Assembly: GCA_022749905.1 (NCBI GenBank)
Contig: JAKIWU010000093.1
Coordinates: 1 to 5,613 of the forward strand
Direction of reading: 5' to 3'
DNA length: 5,613 nt
Source of the DNA: Thermoplasmata archaeon
GTDB taxonomy: Archaea > Thermoplasmatota > Thermoplasmata > Lutacidiplasmatales > UBA184
Below, piece by piece: positions 1 through 5,613 of the stretch. Under the pieces are notes generated by a model. It saw nothing but the letters and a program-made list of their open reading frames with translations, was not told the origin of the DNA and did not search any database. The translations under genes and the position numbers were made by a program. The stretch's first letter is position 1. Each line of letters starts with the position of its first letter.

Positions 1-2253
1 CCCGACGACGACGTACGCGCGATGGGCCTCAACCCTCGGTTCGGCCGACCCGAATGGATGGTCCTCACCGTCCTGCCCGTCCCGCCGGTCCAGGTACGCC
101 CGTCGATCACTCTCGAGTCGGGGGAGCGGAGCGAGGACGATCTCACGCACAAGCTCGTCGACGTGCTCCGGATCAACCAGCGGTTGCGCGAGAATCGCGA
201 CATGGGCGCTCCCCAGCTCGTCGTTGAGGACCTCTGGGAGCTCCTGCAGTACCACGTCACGACCTACTTCGACAACCAGACGAGCGGCATCCCACCCGCG
301 CGCCACCGCTCGGGCCGCCCGCTGAAGACCCTCTCCCAACGCCTCAAGGGCAAGGACGGCCGGTTCCGCTCGAACCTCTCGGGGAAGCGCGTGAACTTCT
401 CGGCGCGCACGGTCATCTCACCGGACCCGCTCCTCTCGATCAACGAGGTCGGGATCCCCGTCGAGGTCGCCCGCGCCCTCACGGTCCCGCTCGAGGTCAC
501 GCTCCACAACCAGGGGGTCGCCAAGGAGCTCGTCAAGCGCGGCCCCACGCCCGCCGATGGACCCGGCTACCGGTGCGGGGTGAACTACCTGATCCGCGAG
601 GACGGCCAGCGGATCAAGGTCATGGAGAAGAACGCCGAAGCGTGCGCCGAGCTGGTTCAGCCCGGCTGCGTCGTCGAGCGTCAGCTCCTCGACGGCGACA
701 TCGTGCTGTTCAACCGGCAGCCGTCGCTCCACCGGATGAGCATGATGGCGCACTTCGTGCGCATCCTGCCCCACAAGACGTTCCGCTTCAATCTCTGCGA
801 CTGCCCGCCCTACAACGCCGACTTCGATGGCGACGAGATGAACCTCCACGTCCTCCAGGGCCAGGAGGCGAGGGCCGAGGCGAAGGTCCTCATGAAGGTC
901 GAGGAGCACATCCTCTCGCCCCGGTACGGCGGCCCGATCATCGGGATGCTGCACGACCACATCACCGCCTCCTTCCTGCTCACCTACCAGAACCCGACGT
1001 TCGACCGCGCCGAGGTCACCTACCTCCTCTCGAAGGTGTCCTACCCTCTCCCTCCCCCGATGGGCACGGACAAGGAGGGGCGCGAGTTCTGGACGGGGAA
1101 GCAATTGTTCTCGCTCACGCTGCCGAAGGATCTCAACATCGAGTTCCGTTCGAACATCTGGAACCGCTGCGACTGCCCGCCGATGAACTGCAAGCACGAC
1201 TCCTACGTCGTGGTCGAGAACGGGGAGCTGAAGGCCGGGACGATCGACGCGAAGGCGATCGCCTTCCAGAAGGGTGCGATCCTCGACGCGATCGCGCGGA
1301 ACAACGGCGTCGGCCGTGCGCGCCAGTTCCTCGACGAGATGAGCCGGCTGTCCATCACCGCGATCGGGCTCAAGGGGATCTCGACCGGGATCGACGACGA
1401 GGATGTCCCCGAGAACGCCCGCAAGGAGATCACGAAGGCGCTCGAATCGGTCCGCGTGCGGGTCAACGAGCTGGTCGAGGAGTACAAGCGCGGCGAGCTC
1501 GAGCAGATGCCGGGTCGCTCGCTCGCGGAGACCCTTGAGGTTCAGGTCCGCCGGGAACTCGGGCAGGCTCGCGACACCGCGGGCGAGATCGCGGGCCGCT
1601 ACCTCGGGCTCGAGAACCCGGCGGTCATCCTGGCCAAGTCCGGGGCCCGTGGCTCGATGCTCAACCTGACCCAGATGGCCGGCGCCGTCGGCCAGCAGAG
1701 CGTCCGAGGCGAACGGCTGATGCGGGGCTACTTCAACCGCACGCTCCCCCACTACGCTCGCGGCGACCTCGGCGCGAACGCGCGCGGGTTCGTCTCGTCG
1801 AGCTACAAGCAGGGCCTTTCGCCGACGGAGTACTTCTTCCACTCGATGGGCGGGCGCGAGGGTCTCGTCGACACCGCCGTGCGGACGAGCCGCTCGGGCT
1901 ACATGCAGCGCCGGCTCATCAACGCCCTCGAGGACCTCAAGGTCGCCGAGGACGGCACCGTCCGCAACACGGCGGGCACGGTCATCGAGTACCGCTACGG
2001 CGAGGACGGGATCGACCCCACGCGCTCCTTCGGGGGCCAGCCCGTCCCGCTCGATGAGGTGCTCGCGAGCGTCCTCGGCCGGCGCGTCCGCCCGAACGTC
2101 GACTCCCGGGGCGAACCGCTCGCGGGGGCGCCGCCGGTCGGAGAAGAGGAGATGGACCTCCTCGCAGAAGCCCAGCTCGAGGAGGAAGGCGAGGAGGAGG
2201 AGGCCGACGAGCTCGGGGCTCCCGAGGACTCGACCGACCTCGGAGGCGAATGA
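1..2253 (+). CDS. rpoA1: DNA-directed RNA polymerase subunit A' (5'-truncated by window edge)
   Basis: Largest catalytic part of archaeal RNA polymerase, equivalent to the N-terminal two thirds of eukaryotic Rpb1. The frame is open from base 1, so the ATG at 22 is internal. The 750 codons seen lack roughly the first 200 residues (clamp core with its zinc sites), judging by the usual A' length near 880-900. Landmarks, numbered from base 1: the [13 protein letters not shown] switch region at about 125-137; the NRQPSLHR active-site channel motif at about 238-245; the metal-binding [10 protein letters not shown] at 272-281 (bases 814-843), with all three catalytic aspartates present; a Cys cluster at 390, 392 and 397 in the funnel region; and the bridge helix at about 608-645, including [11 protein letters not shown]. 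After the conserved [11 protein letters not shown] segment comes a 36-residue tail (715-750) with 18 acidic residues. The stop overlaps the rpoA2 start. No frameshift or intein is visible. Identification is secure. Confidence 0.98.
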   Translation, partial: PDDDVRAMGLNPRFGRPEWMVLTVLPVPPVQVRPSITLESGERSEDDLTHKLVDVLRINQRLRENRDMGAPQLVVEDLWELLQYHVTTYFDNQTSGIPPARHRSGRPLKTLSQRLKGKDGRFRSNLSGKRVNFSARTVISPDPLLSINEVGIPVEVARALTVPLEVTLHNQGVAKELVKRGPTPADGPGYRCGVNYLIREDGQRIKVMEKNAEACAELVQPGCVVERQLLDGDIVLFNRQPSLHRMSMMAHFVRILPHKTFRFNLCDCPPYNADFDGDEMNLHVLQGQEARAEAKVLMKVEEHILSPRYGGPIIGMLHDHITASFLLTYQNPTFDRAEVTYLLSKVSYPLPPPMGTDKEGREFWTGKQLFSLTLPKDLNIEFRSNIWNRCDCPPMNCKHDSYVVVENGELKAGTIDAKAIAFQKGAILDAIARNNGVGRARQFLDEMSRLSITAIGLKGISTGIDDEDVPENARKEITKALESVRVRVNELVEEYKRGELEQMPGRSLAETLEVQVRRELGQARDTAGEIAGRYLGLENPAVILAKSGARGSMLNLTQMAGAVGQQSVRGERLMRGYFNRTLPHYARGDLGANARGFVSSSYKQGLSPTEYFFHSMGGREGLVDTAVRTSRSGYMQRRLINALEDLKVAEDGTVRNTAGTVIEYRYGEDGIDPTRSFGGQPVPLDEVLASVLGRRVRPNVDSRGEPLAGAPPVGEEEMDLLAEAQLEEEGEEEEADELGAPEDSTDLGGE
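2242..2246 (+). promoter_or_regulatory. Ribosome-binding site of rpoA2 (ambiguous start choice)
   Basis: GGAGG lies inside the last codons of rpoA1. It is 3 nt from the ATG at 2250 and 9 nt from the ATG at 2256. Other genes in this window use gaps of about 4, 5 and 8 nt, so spacing alone does not decide. Additional overlapping GGAGG copies occur upstream (2181-2185, 2193-2203), but these arise from Glu-rich codons of the acidic tail. Confidence 0.6.
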
Positions 2254-3524
2254 CGATGGCCGAGGAGAAGCGCGCGCCCGGGGAACTCGCGGAGCGGATC
2301 GAGGCGGCCGCCAAGGCCGAGGGCGTCCAGTTCCCGCCGTCGCTCTCGGCGGAGCTCGCGAAGCGCCTGCGGGGCCTGAGGGTGACCCCCTCGGAAGCGA
2401 CGAAGGTCGTCCGCGAGGTGGCCCGCCGCTTCCGCAGGGCCGAGGTCGACCCCCACGAGTCGGTCGGGATCATCGCGGCCCAGTCGATCGGCGAGCCCGG
2501 GACCCAGATGACGCTCCGTACCTTCCACTACGCGGGTGTCGCCGAGATGAACGTCACGCTCGGGCTCCCGAGGCTCATCGAGCTCGTCGATGCGCGCCGC
2601 GTTCCATCGACGCCGATGATGACGGTCCAGGTCGACAGGAAGCTCAAGGCCGACCGGCTCGCGGTCGAGAAGATCGCGCTCCAGATCGAGGTCACGAACA
2701 TCCCGGACGTCGCCTCGATCGGCACCGCCGTCGAGGATCTCACCGTGATCGTCTCGCCGCAGACCGCGCTCATGCAGGCGCGTGGGGTGAAGCGCGCCGA
2801 CATCGAGACCGCGCTCCTGGGCACGATCGACGCGCGCCACTTCCTCGTCAAGGACGGCTCGGGCTCCGGCGAGAGCCGGCCGTTCGAGATCCACCTCGCC
2901 GAGAACCCCCCCACGAAGAAATCGGAGGACCCCGCCGAAGAGATGCCCTTCCGCAAGCTCCTCGCCGCGAGCGAGGAAGCACGGGGAATCCGCATCAAGG
3001 GGATCTTGGGGATCCGCCGCGCGCTCATCAAGCGCGAGAAGGATGCCTATGTGATCTACACGGAAGGCTCGAACCTCGAAGGCGTGCTCGGGATCCCGGG
3101 CGTCGACGCCGCGAGGACGACGACGAACTCCGTCTTCGAGATCTACAAGGTGTTCGGAATCGAGGCCGCACGCGCCGCGCTCATCCAGGAGGCGAACCGG
3201 ACGCTCGCGGAACAGGGGCTCGGGGTCGACATCCGCCACCTGATGCTCGTCTCCGACGTGATGACGAACGAGGGCGATATCCGAGCGATCGGGCGGCACG
3301 GGATCTCGGGGAAGAAGACGAGCGTGCTCGCCCGCGCGGCCTTCGAGATCACGGCGGCCCACCTCCTGCGCGCCGCCATCACCGGCGAGGTGGACGAGCT
3401 GAAGGGCGTCGCCGAGAACATCATCGTCGGGCAGCCGATCACGCTCGGCACTGGAGCCGTGAACCTCGTCTACCGGCCCTCCGTGGCCGCCGTGCCCGGG
3501 GCCGAAAAGCCCGCGGAGGCCTGA
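2250..3524 (+). CDS. rpoA2: DNA-directed RNA polymerase subunit A''
   Basis: C-terminal part of the split largest RNA polymerase subunit, carrying the trigger loop, jaw and clamp-proximal elements. It assembles with A' to close the active site on NTP. It is 424 residues, slightly above the usual 380-400. After a charged N-terminal helix region (1-65) comes the hallmark [27 protein letters not shown] (about 71-97). Q86, L89, R90 and H93 align with the NTP-contacting trigger-loop positions of yeast Rpb1 (Q1078, L1081, N1082, H1085). Further on are [12 protein letters not shown], and near the C-terminus [20 protein letters not shown] and the [18 protein letters not shown] segment, both typical of the family. 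The start at 2250 forms an ATGA overlap with the rpoA1 stop. An in-frame ATG at 2256 sits 9 nt from the same GGAGG (versus 3 nt) and is an equally acceptable start, shortening the protein by two residues. The stop overlaps the L30e start by 1 nt. Confidence 0.97.
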   Translation: MTMAEEKRAPGELAERIEAAAKAEGVQFPPSLSAELAKRLRGLRVTPSEATKVVREVARRFRRAEVDPHESVGIIAAQSIGEPGTQMTLRTFHYAGVAEMNVTLGLPRLIELVDARRVPSTPMMTVQVDRKLKADRLAVEKIALQIEVTNIPDVASIGTAVEDLTVIVSPQTALMQARGVKRADIETALLGTIDARHFLVKDGSGSGESRPFEIHLAENPPTKKSEDPAEEMPFRKLLAASEEARGIRIKGILGIRRALIKREKDAYVIYTEGSNLEGVLGIPGVDAARTTTNSVFEIYKVFGIEAARAALIQEANRTLAEQGLGVDIRHLMLVSDVMTNEGDIRAIGRHGISGKKTSVLARAAFEITAAHLLRAAITGEVDELKGVAENIIVGQPITLGTGAVNLVYRPSVAAVPGAEKPAEA

Positions 3525-3814
3525 TGGACCTCGCGCATGCTCTCAAGGTCGCGCTCCAGACGGGCACCGTCAAGATCGGCGTCAAGGAAACGCTCGCGAG
3601 CGCGGAAGCGAAGAAGGCGCGGATCCTGATCGTGTCGAAGACGTGCCCGGAACCGAAGCTCACCGGCGGGGCGAAGATCGGGAAAGTCCCGATCTACCAC
3701 TACGACGGCACCGCGCTCGAACTCGGCGCCGCCTGCGGGGTCCCCTACCCGATCAGCGCGCTTGCCGTCCTCGACCCCGGCTCCTCGGCGATCCTGTCGC
3801 TCGAGACCCAGTAG
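3524..3814 (+). CDS. rpl30e: Large-subunit ribosomal protein L30e (eL30)
   Basis: Small RNA-binding protein of the archaeal/eukaryotic large ribosomal subunit, from the L7Ae/L30e kink-turn-binding superfamily. It is 96 residues, close to the usual length of about 100. The visible pattern is family-typical: an N-terminal helix, then TGTVKIGVKETL (13-24) matching the glycine-rich RNA-contact turn, KARILIVSKTCP (31-42) as the central strand, IYHYDGTALELGAACG as the second RNA-facing segment, and the C-terminal PYPISALAVLDPGSSAIL. The stretch after the CP pair is shorter and more Gly/Lys-rich than in L30e proteins I remember, so it is somewhat divergent. The ATG overlaps the rpoA2 TGA by one base (TGATG), and GGAGG at 3515-3519 lies 4 nt upstream, which argues for translational coupling. 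Its position between rpoA2 and nusA is the conserved archaeal one and supports L30e over a generic L7Ae paralogue. Confidence 0.93.
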   Translation: MDLAHALKVALQTGTVKIGVKETLASAEAKKARILIVSKTCPEPKLTGGAKIGKVPIYHYDGTALELGAACGVPYPISALAVLDPGSSAILSLETQ

Positions 3815-3848
3815 GGTCAGGCATATCCGCCAACCGTCGTTCGCCGTC

Positions 3849-3852
3849 GGAG
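3849..3852 (+). promoter_or_regulatory. Ribosome-binding site deciding the nusA GTG start
   Basis: GGAG lies 8 nt before the GTG at 3861 within the 46-nt gap after L30e. The same frame is open back to an ATG at 3762 inside L30e, but that start would add 33 Arg/Pro/Ser-rich residues unlike any NusA. The GTG gives a protein beginning PELVLDNET after the initiator, which matches the usual archaeal NusA N-terminus. Confidence 0.6.
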
Positions 3853-3860
3853 CGGTCCCC

Positions 3861-4286
3861 GTGCCGGAGCTCGTCCTCGACAACGAGACGATCGGCTACA
3901 TCCGCCTCTTCGAGGAGCGCACCGGCGCGCGCGTGAAGGACTGCCTCGAGGCCGAGGAGAAGCTCGTCTTCTTGGTCGAACCCGGCGAGATCCACAAGGC
4001 GGTCGGCCCCGGCGGGGCGCTCGTCGATCGCTTGAAGGGCATGCTGAAGAAGGAGATCCAGGTGGTCGAGTACTCCGACGATGCGGAGACGCTCGCGCGG
4101 AACATCTTCTTCGCCTTCAGCCCTCGATCGGTCGAGATCGCGCCGAAGGGGCGGGGCCGGCACGCGACGGTCACGGTCGATCCGGCCTGGAAGGCTCGCG
4201 CGATCGGAAAGGCCGGCAAGAACCTCAAGATCGCCCGCGCGATCCTCACCCGGCACACCGACATCCATTCGGTGAGCGTGGCCTAG
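3861..4286 (+). CDS. nusA: NusA-like transcription elongation/termination factor, two KH domains
   Basis: Archaeal short NusA made only of two KH RNA-binding domains, without the N-terminal polymerase-binding and S1 domains of bacterial NusA. It is thought to act with RNA polymerase during elongation or termination. The 141-residue length is typical. The N-terminus reads PELVLDNETIGYIRLFEERTGARVKDC. The first KH domain holds the GxxG loop as G49-P50-G51-G52, followed by a DRLKGMLKKEIQVVEYS segment. The second holds G116-K117-A118-G119 in a family-typical AIGKAGKNLKIAR context and ends in TRHTDIHSVSVA. The lysine common at the first GxxG variable position is a proline here. The start is the GTG at 3861, chosen for the GGAG 8 nt upstream and for N-terminal similarity. 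It lies 46 nt after L30e, and its stop abuts the ribosome-binding site of the next gene. It is probably co-transcribed with the RNA polymerase genes, as in many archaea. Confidence 0.93.
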   Translation: MPELVLDNETIGYIRLFEERTGARVKDCLEAEEKLVFLVEPGEIHKAVGPGGALVDRLKGMLKKEIQVVEYSDDAETLARNIFFAFSPRSVEIAPKGRGRHATVTVDPAWKARAIGKAGKNLKIARAILTRHTDIHSVSVA

Positions 4287-4295
4287 GAGGACGCG

Positions 4296-5108
4296 ATGGG
4301 CGTTGCGCCGATGCCGGATGCGGCGCCGACGGGTCCATCTCGGAACGGCGCTGCGCGGCGGATCCGGTTCGTCCTCTTCGATCTCGGAGGTACGCTGATC
4401 GAGAACCGGGACTTCCAAGGGTACGCGGAGGTCGCCGGGCAGCTCGATCTGCCCGAGGACCCCGAACTCTGGTCGGAAGCCGTCCGATGGGCCGAGACCG
4501 AGTTCGATCGCCCGGGCCCTCCTGTCGCCTGGGTCCCTTTCTGGACCGCGATCCTCGAACGTGTCGCGGATCGCAGGCTTCCGGCGGGAACCGTGGCCCA
4601 GTTCCTGGAACGCCTCGAGCGGCGGCCCCGCGCGGTGCACCTGTTCTCGGACGTTCGGCGGACCCTCGAACGGCTCCGGGGTCAGGGGCGAGTCCTCGCG
4701 GTGGTCTCGAACTCGCGATCCGAGGCGAACGTTCGCGAGCTCCTCGAGCGGGCGGGGATCGTGGCGTTCTTCGCGACGGTGGTCTCCTCCGGGACCGAAA
4801 AGGTCGCGAAGCCGGACCCCGAGATCTTCCGCCGCGCGCTCGCGCGCCTCGACGCCCGCGCGGAGGAGACCTTCTACGTCGGCGACCTCGCGTTCACCGA
4901 TGCGAAGGCGGCGGCTTCGGCGGGACTCGCCTCCGTGTGGCTCCACCGGGACGGGACCGGCTTCGGCGCCGACCCTCCCGAGATCACGAGCCTCACCGAG
5001 CTCCCGAGAACGATCGCGCGCCTCGAGCGAGGCGAGATGGAGCTCGAGGACGCGACACGGGAAGCGGCGACCGCCGACGAATCCTCAGCCGCGATGTACC
5101 GGCGGTGA
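4296..5108 (+). CDS. HAD-superfamily hydrolase, variant DxGGT nucleophile motif
   Basis: Haloacid-dehalogenase-fold protein, probably a cytosolic phosphatase; the substrate cannot be told from sequence. The four HAD motifs are visible in its 270 residues. Motif I is FDLGGTL with nucleophile D29. The second aspartate of the usual DxDGT is a glycine at 31, so the normal general acid/base residue is absent. Motif II is S138 in VVSNS, motif III is K172 in KVAKPDPEIF, and motif IV is YVGDLAFTDAKAA with D197 and D202. The helical stretch between motifs I and II (about 36-130) fits a C1-type cap, so subfamily IA is the likely home. About 22 residues precede the first strand, rich in Pro, Ala and Arg. 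The C-terminal 35 residues are charged and lie beyond the fold. The start is supported by GGAGG at 4286-4290, 5 nt upstream; M6 is a weaker alternative. It follows nusA by 9 nt and looks like a member of the same operon, in the place usually held by rps12. Confidence 0.88.
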   Translation: MGVAPMPDAAPTGPSRNGAARRIRFVLFDLGGTLIENRDFQGYAEVAGQLDLPEDPELWSEAVRWAETEFDRPGPPVAWVPFWTAILERVADRRLPAGTVAQFLERLERRPRAVHLFSDVRRTLERLRGQGRVLAVVSNSRSEANVRELLERAGIVAFFATVVSSGTEKVAKPDPEIFRRALARLDARAEETFYVGDLAFTDAKAAASAGLASVWLHRDGTGFGADPPEITSLTELPRTIARLERGEMELEDATREAATADESSAAMYRR

Positions 5109-5135
5109 GCGCGCGAGCGCTTCGTATGGCCGCCG

Positions 5136-5142
5136 TTAAATA
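5136..5142 (+). promoter_or_regulatory. Candidate rRNA promoter TATA box
   Basis: TTAAATA is the only AT-rich heptamer in a very GC-rich spacer, at the expected archaeal TBP position for a start site near 5161-5166 (about 25 nt downstream). No clear purine-rich BRE is seen immediately upstream, where the sequence is GCCGCCG. It is assigned to the 16S rRNA because nothing else lies downstream. The distance to the mature 16S end would be about 290 nt, plausible for a pre-rRNA leader. It has not been shown experimentally. Confidence 0.6.
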
Positions 5143-5169
5143 GCGACGCCGTGTCGATTGCGGGGCCGC

Positions 5170-5195
5170 ACTCTCGGGCCTTCGGGTTCGAGGGT
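5170..5195 (+). other. UUCG-capped hairpin at the 5' end of the predicted rRNA leader
   Basis: Bases 5170-5180 pair with 5185-5195 in 11 consecutive pairs around a C(UUCG)G tetraloop at 5180-5185. Eight pairs are Watson-Crick and three are G-U wobbles (5178-5187, 5177-5188, 5172-5193). It lies within about 10 nt of the predicted start site, so it would be the first structure to form in the transcript. Its role is unknown. Confidence 0.6.
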
Positions 5196-5267
5196 CGGGG
5201 CGCCGCCACGGCGAGCCGGGGACGCGTGAACCGGCCTCTTCCAAGGCTGCGCCACAGATGGCCCGAT

Positions 5268-5320
5268 GGGGCGTGGAGCCCCGAGAACCCCTCCCTGGAG
5301 ACGGGGAGTGACCTCTCGGG
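5268..5320 (+). other. Overlapping alternative hairpins in the rRNA leader
   Basis: Two structures share bases 5280-5282. One is a small hairpin, GGGGC 5268-5272 with GCCCC 5278-5282, closed by the loop GTGGA. The other is a nested stem: CCCGAGA 5280-5286 with TCTCGGG 5314-5320 (7 perfect pairs), enclosing CTCCC 5291-5295 with GGGAG 5304-5308. They cannot form together. In a GC-rich leader some of this is expected by chance. Confidence 0.45.
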
Positions 5321-5401
5321 ACCGACGGGGAGAGCCAGAGAGACGCGATGAGTAGCTCATGTCAATGCAAGAGAGCAACGAAATCCGCCAGTCAGCGAGG
5401 A

Positions 5402-5415
5402 TCGGTCACGACCGA
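5402..5415 (+). other. Short hairpin about 40 nt before mature 16S rRNA
   Basis: TCGGT (5402-5406) pairs perfectly with ACCGA (5411-5415) around the loop CACG, in the A-richer final part of the leader. It may be a local element of the pre-16S processing region. A five-pair stem is weak evidence by itself. Confidence 0.35.
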
Positions 5416-5454
5416 AAGTACTCGAAGTAGCCACGCCCAGGATCGTGTGACACA

Positions 5455-5613
5455 AATCCGGTTGATCCTGCCGGCGGGCACCGCTATTGGAGTTCGATTA
5501 AGCCATGCGAGTCGAGAGGGGTAAGCCCTCGGCGCACTGCTCAGTAACACGCGGACAATCTGCCCTCGAGACGGGGATACCCCCGGGAAACTGGGAATAA
5601 TACCCGATGGGCC
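5455..5613 (+). rRNA. rrs: 16S ribosomal RNA, 5' end (partial, cut by window edge)
   Basis: Small-subunit rRNA of an archaeon. The 5' signature TCCGGTTGATCCTGCCGG begins at 5457. Conserved landmarks follow in order: GATTAAGCCATGCGAGTC (about 5496-5513), CTCAGTAACACGCGG (about 5541-5555) and CGGGAAACTGGGAATAATACCC (5584-5605). The mature 5' end is placed at about 5455 by comparison with the usual ATTCCGG beginning, which reads AATCCGG here, with an uncertainty of a few bases. Helix 6 is short: GAGGG 5516-5520 pairs with CCCTC 5526-5530 around a five-base loop. About 159 of roughly 1,470 bases are present. The sequence departs from the commonest archaeal form just after CCGG (CGGGCACC), which I associate with Thermoplasmatota-like sequences. 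Whether 23S follows cannot be seen. Confidence 0.97.

Larger units (their letters stand above)
5109..5454 (+). other. Gene-free promoter and pre-16S leader region
   Basis: This 346-base stretch holds no convincing gene. Open frames such as 5151-5351 lack a ribosome-binding site and resemble nothing recognised. The first 27 bases separate the HAD stop from a TATA-like element, and from about 5163 on the sequence is the likely transcribed leader of the 16S precursor. The leader is very GC-rich to about 5335 with several hairpins, then becomes more A-rich up to the mature 16S end. I see no tRNA, no T-rich terminator and no complete C/D box RNA. The 5' strand of the processing stem (bulge-helix-bulge) should lie here, but its partner downstream of 16S is outside the window. 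Confidence 0.7.

Noticed and set aside
814..843. Possible intein at the NADFDGD site of A' or at the trigger loop of A''
   Set aside because: Both motifs are uninterrupted and the flanking sequence is continuous with normal polymerase sequence.
573..1538. 321-codon + strand frame inside rpoA1
   Set aside because: An out-of-frame translation of rpoA1 that is Arg/Pro/Ala-rich. The rpoA1 frame carries the catalytic motifs.
418..1842. 474-codon open frame on the - strand opposite rpoA1
   Set aside because: An antisense shadow of a high-G+C coding sequence. Its translation is Arg/Leu/Val/Asp-biased low-information sequence with no recognisable domain, and the + strand is unmistakably rpoA1.
1995..3362. 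455-codon open frame on the - strand opposite the rpoA1 end and rpoA2
   Set aside because: The same codon-mirroring effect, spanning the junction of two certain + strand genes. The protein is rich in Arg, Asp and Leu with no family motif.
3815..3860. Possible separate promoter for nusA in the 46-nt gap after L30e
   Set aside because: No TATA-like heptamer is present. The only AT-leaning piece, around GCATATCC, is too short and too close to the GTG start.
3753..4946. 397-codon open frame on the - strand opposite nusA and the HAD gene
   Set aside because: Overlaps two well-supported + strand genes completely and resembles no known family.
5151..5351. 66-codon open frame between the HAD gene and 16S
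   Set aside because: Begins at or before the predicted rRNA start site, has no ribosome-binding site and lies in the structured leader. The translation looks like random GC-rich sequence.
5345..5400. Possible C/D box RNA (GCGATGA resembling a C box)
   Set aside because: The C-box match is imperfect and no CTGA D box follows at suitable spacing, so a guide RNA cannot be supported.

Overview
This window is ordinary archaeal chromosome with high G+C (roughly two thirds by eye). All genes recognised are on the + strand. The archaeal assignment has three supports. The largest RNA polymerase subunit is split into A' and A''. A ribosomal protein L30e gene and a short two-KH NusA-like gene follow it. 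The right edge holds the 5' end of an archaeal 16S rRNA. The 16S start, the high G+C and the departure from the usual gene order fit a GC-rich member of Thermoplasmatota. That placement is inferred from remembered 16S and gene-order patterns, and a 16S or RpoA tree would settle it.

Layout. Positions 1-2253 hold the C-terminal four fifths or so of RNA polymerase subunit A' (rpoA1), cut by the left edge. Positions 2250-3524 hold complete A'' (rpoA2), 3524-3814 ribosomal protein L30e, 3861-4286 the NusA-like factor and 4296-5108 a HAD-superfamily hydrolase. Junctions are tight: a 4-nt overlap, a 1-nt overlap, a 46-nt gap and a 9-nt gap, each start preceded by a GGAG(G) ribosome-binding site. This looks like one translationally coupled operon. 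Positions 5109-5454 contain no gene. They hold a candidate TATA box (5136-5142) and a structured pre-16S leader with several hairpins. The 16S rRNA starts at about 5455 and runs off the right edge.

How the parts fit. A' supplies the catalytic NADFDGD loop and bridge helix, and A'' supplies the trigger loop and jaw, so the two together make the equivalent of eukaryotic Rpb1. NusA is the elongation/termination partner, and L30e belongs to the large ribosomal subunit. In many archaea this block continues into rps12 and rps7. Here a HAD hydrolase and then an rRNA transcription unit occupy that place, with no visible terminator between them.

I found no mobile element, CRISPR array, intein or obviously novel multi-gene system. 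The points most worth a second look are the altered gene order next to 16S, the UUCG-capped leader hairpin right after the predicted rRNA start site, the acidic tail at the A'/A'' split, and variant motifs in the HAD and NusA proteins.
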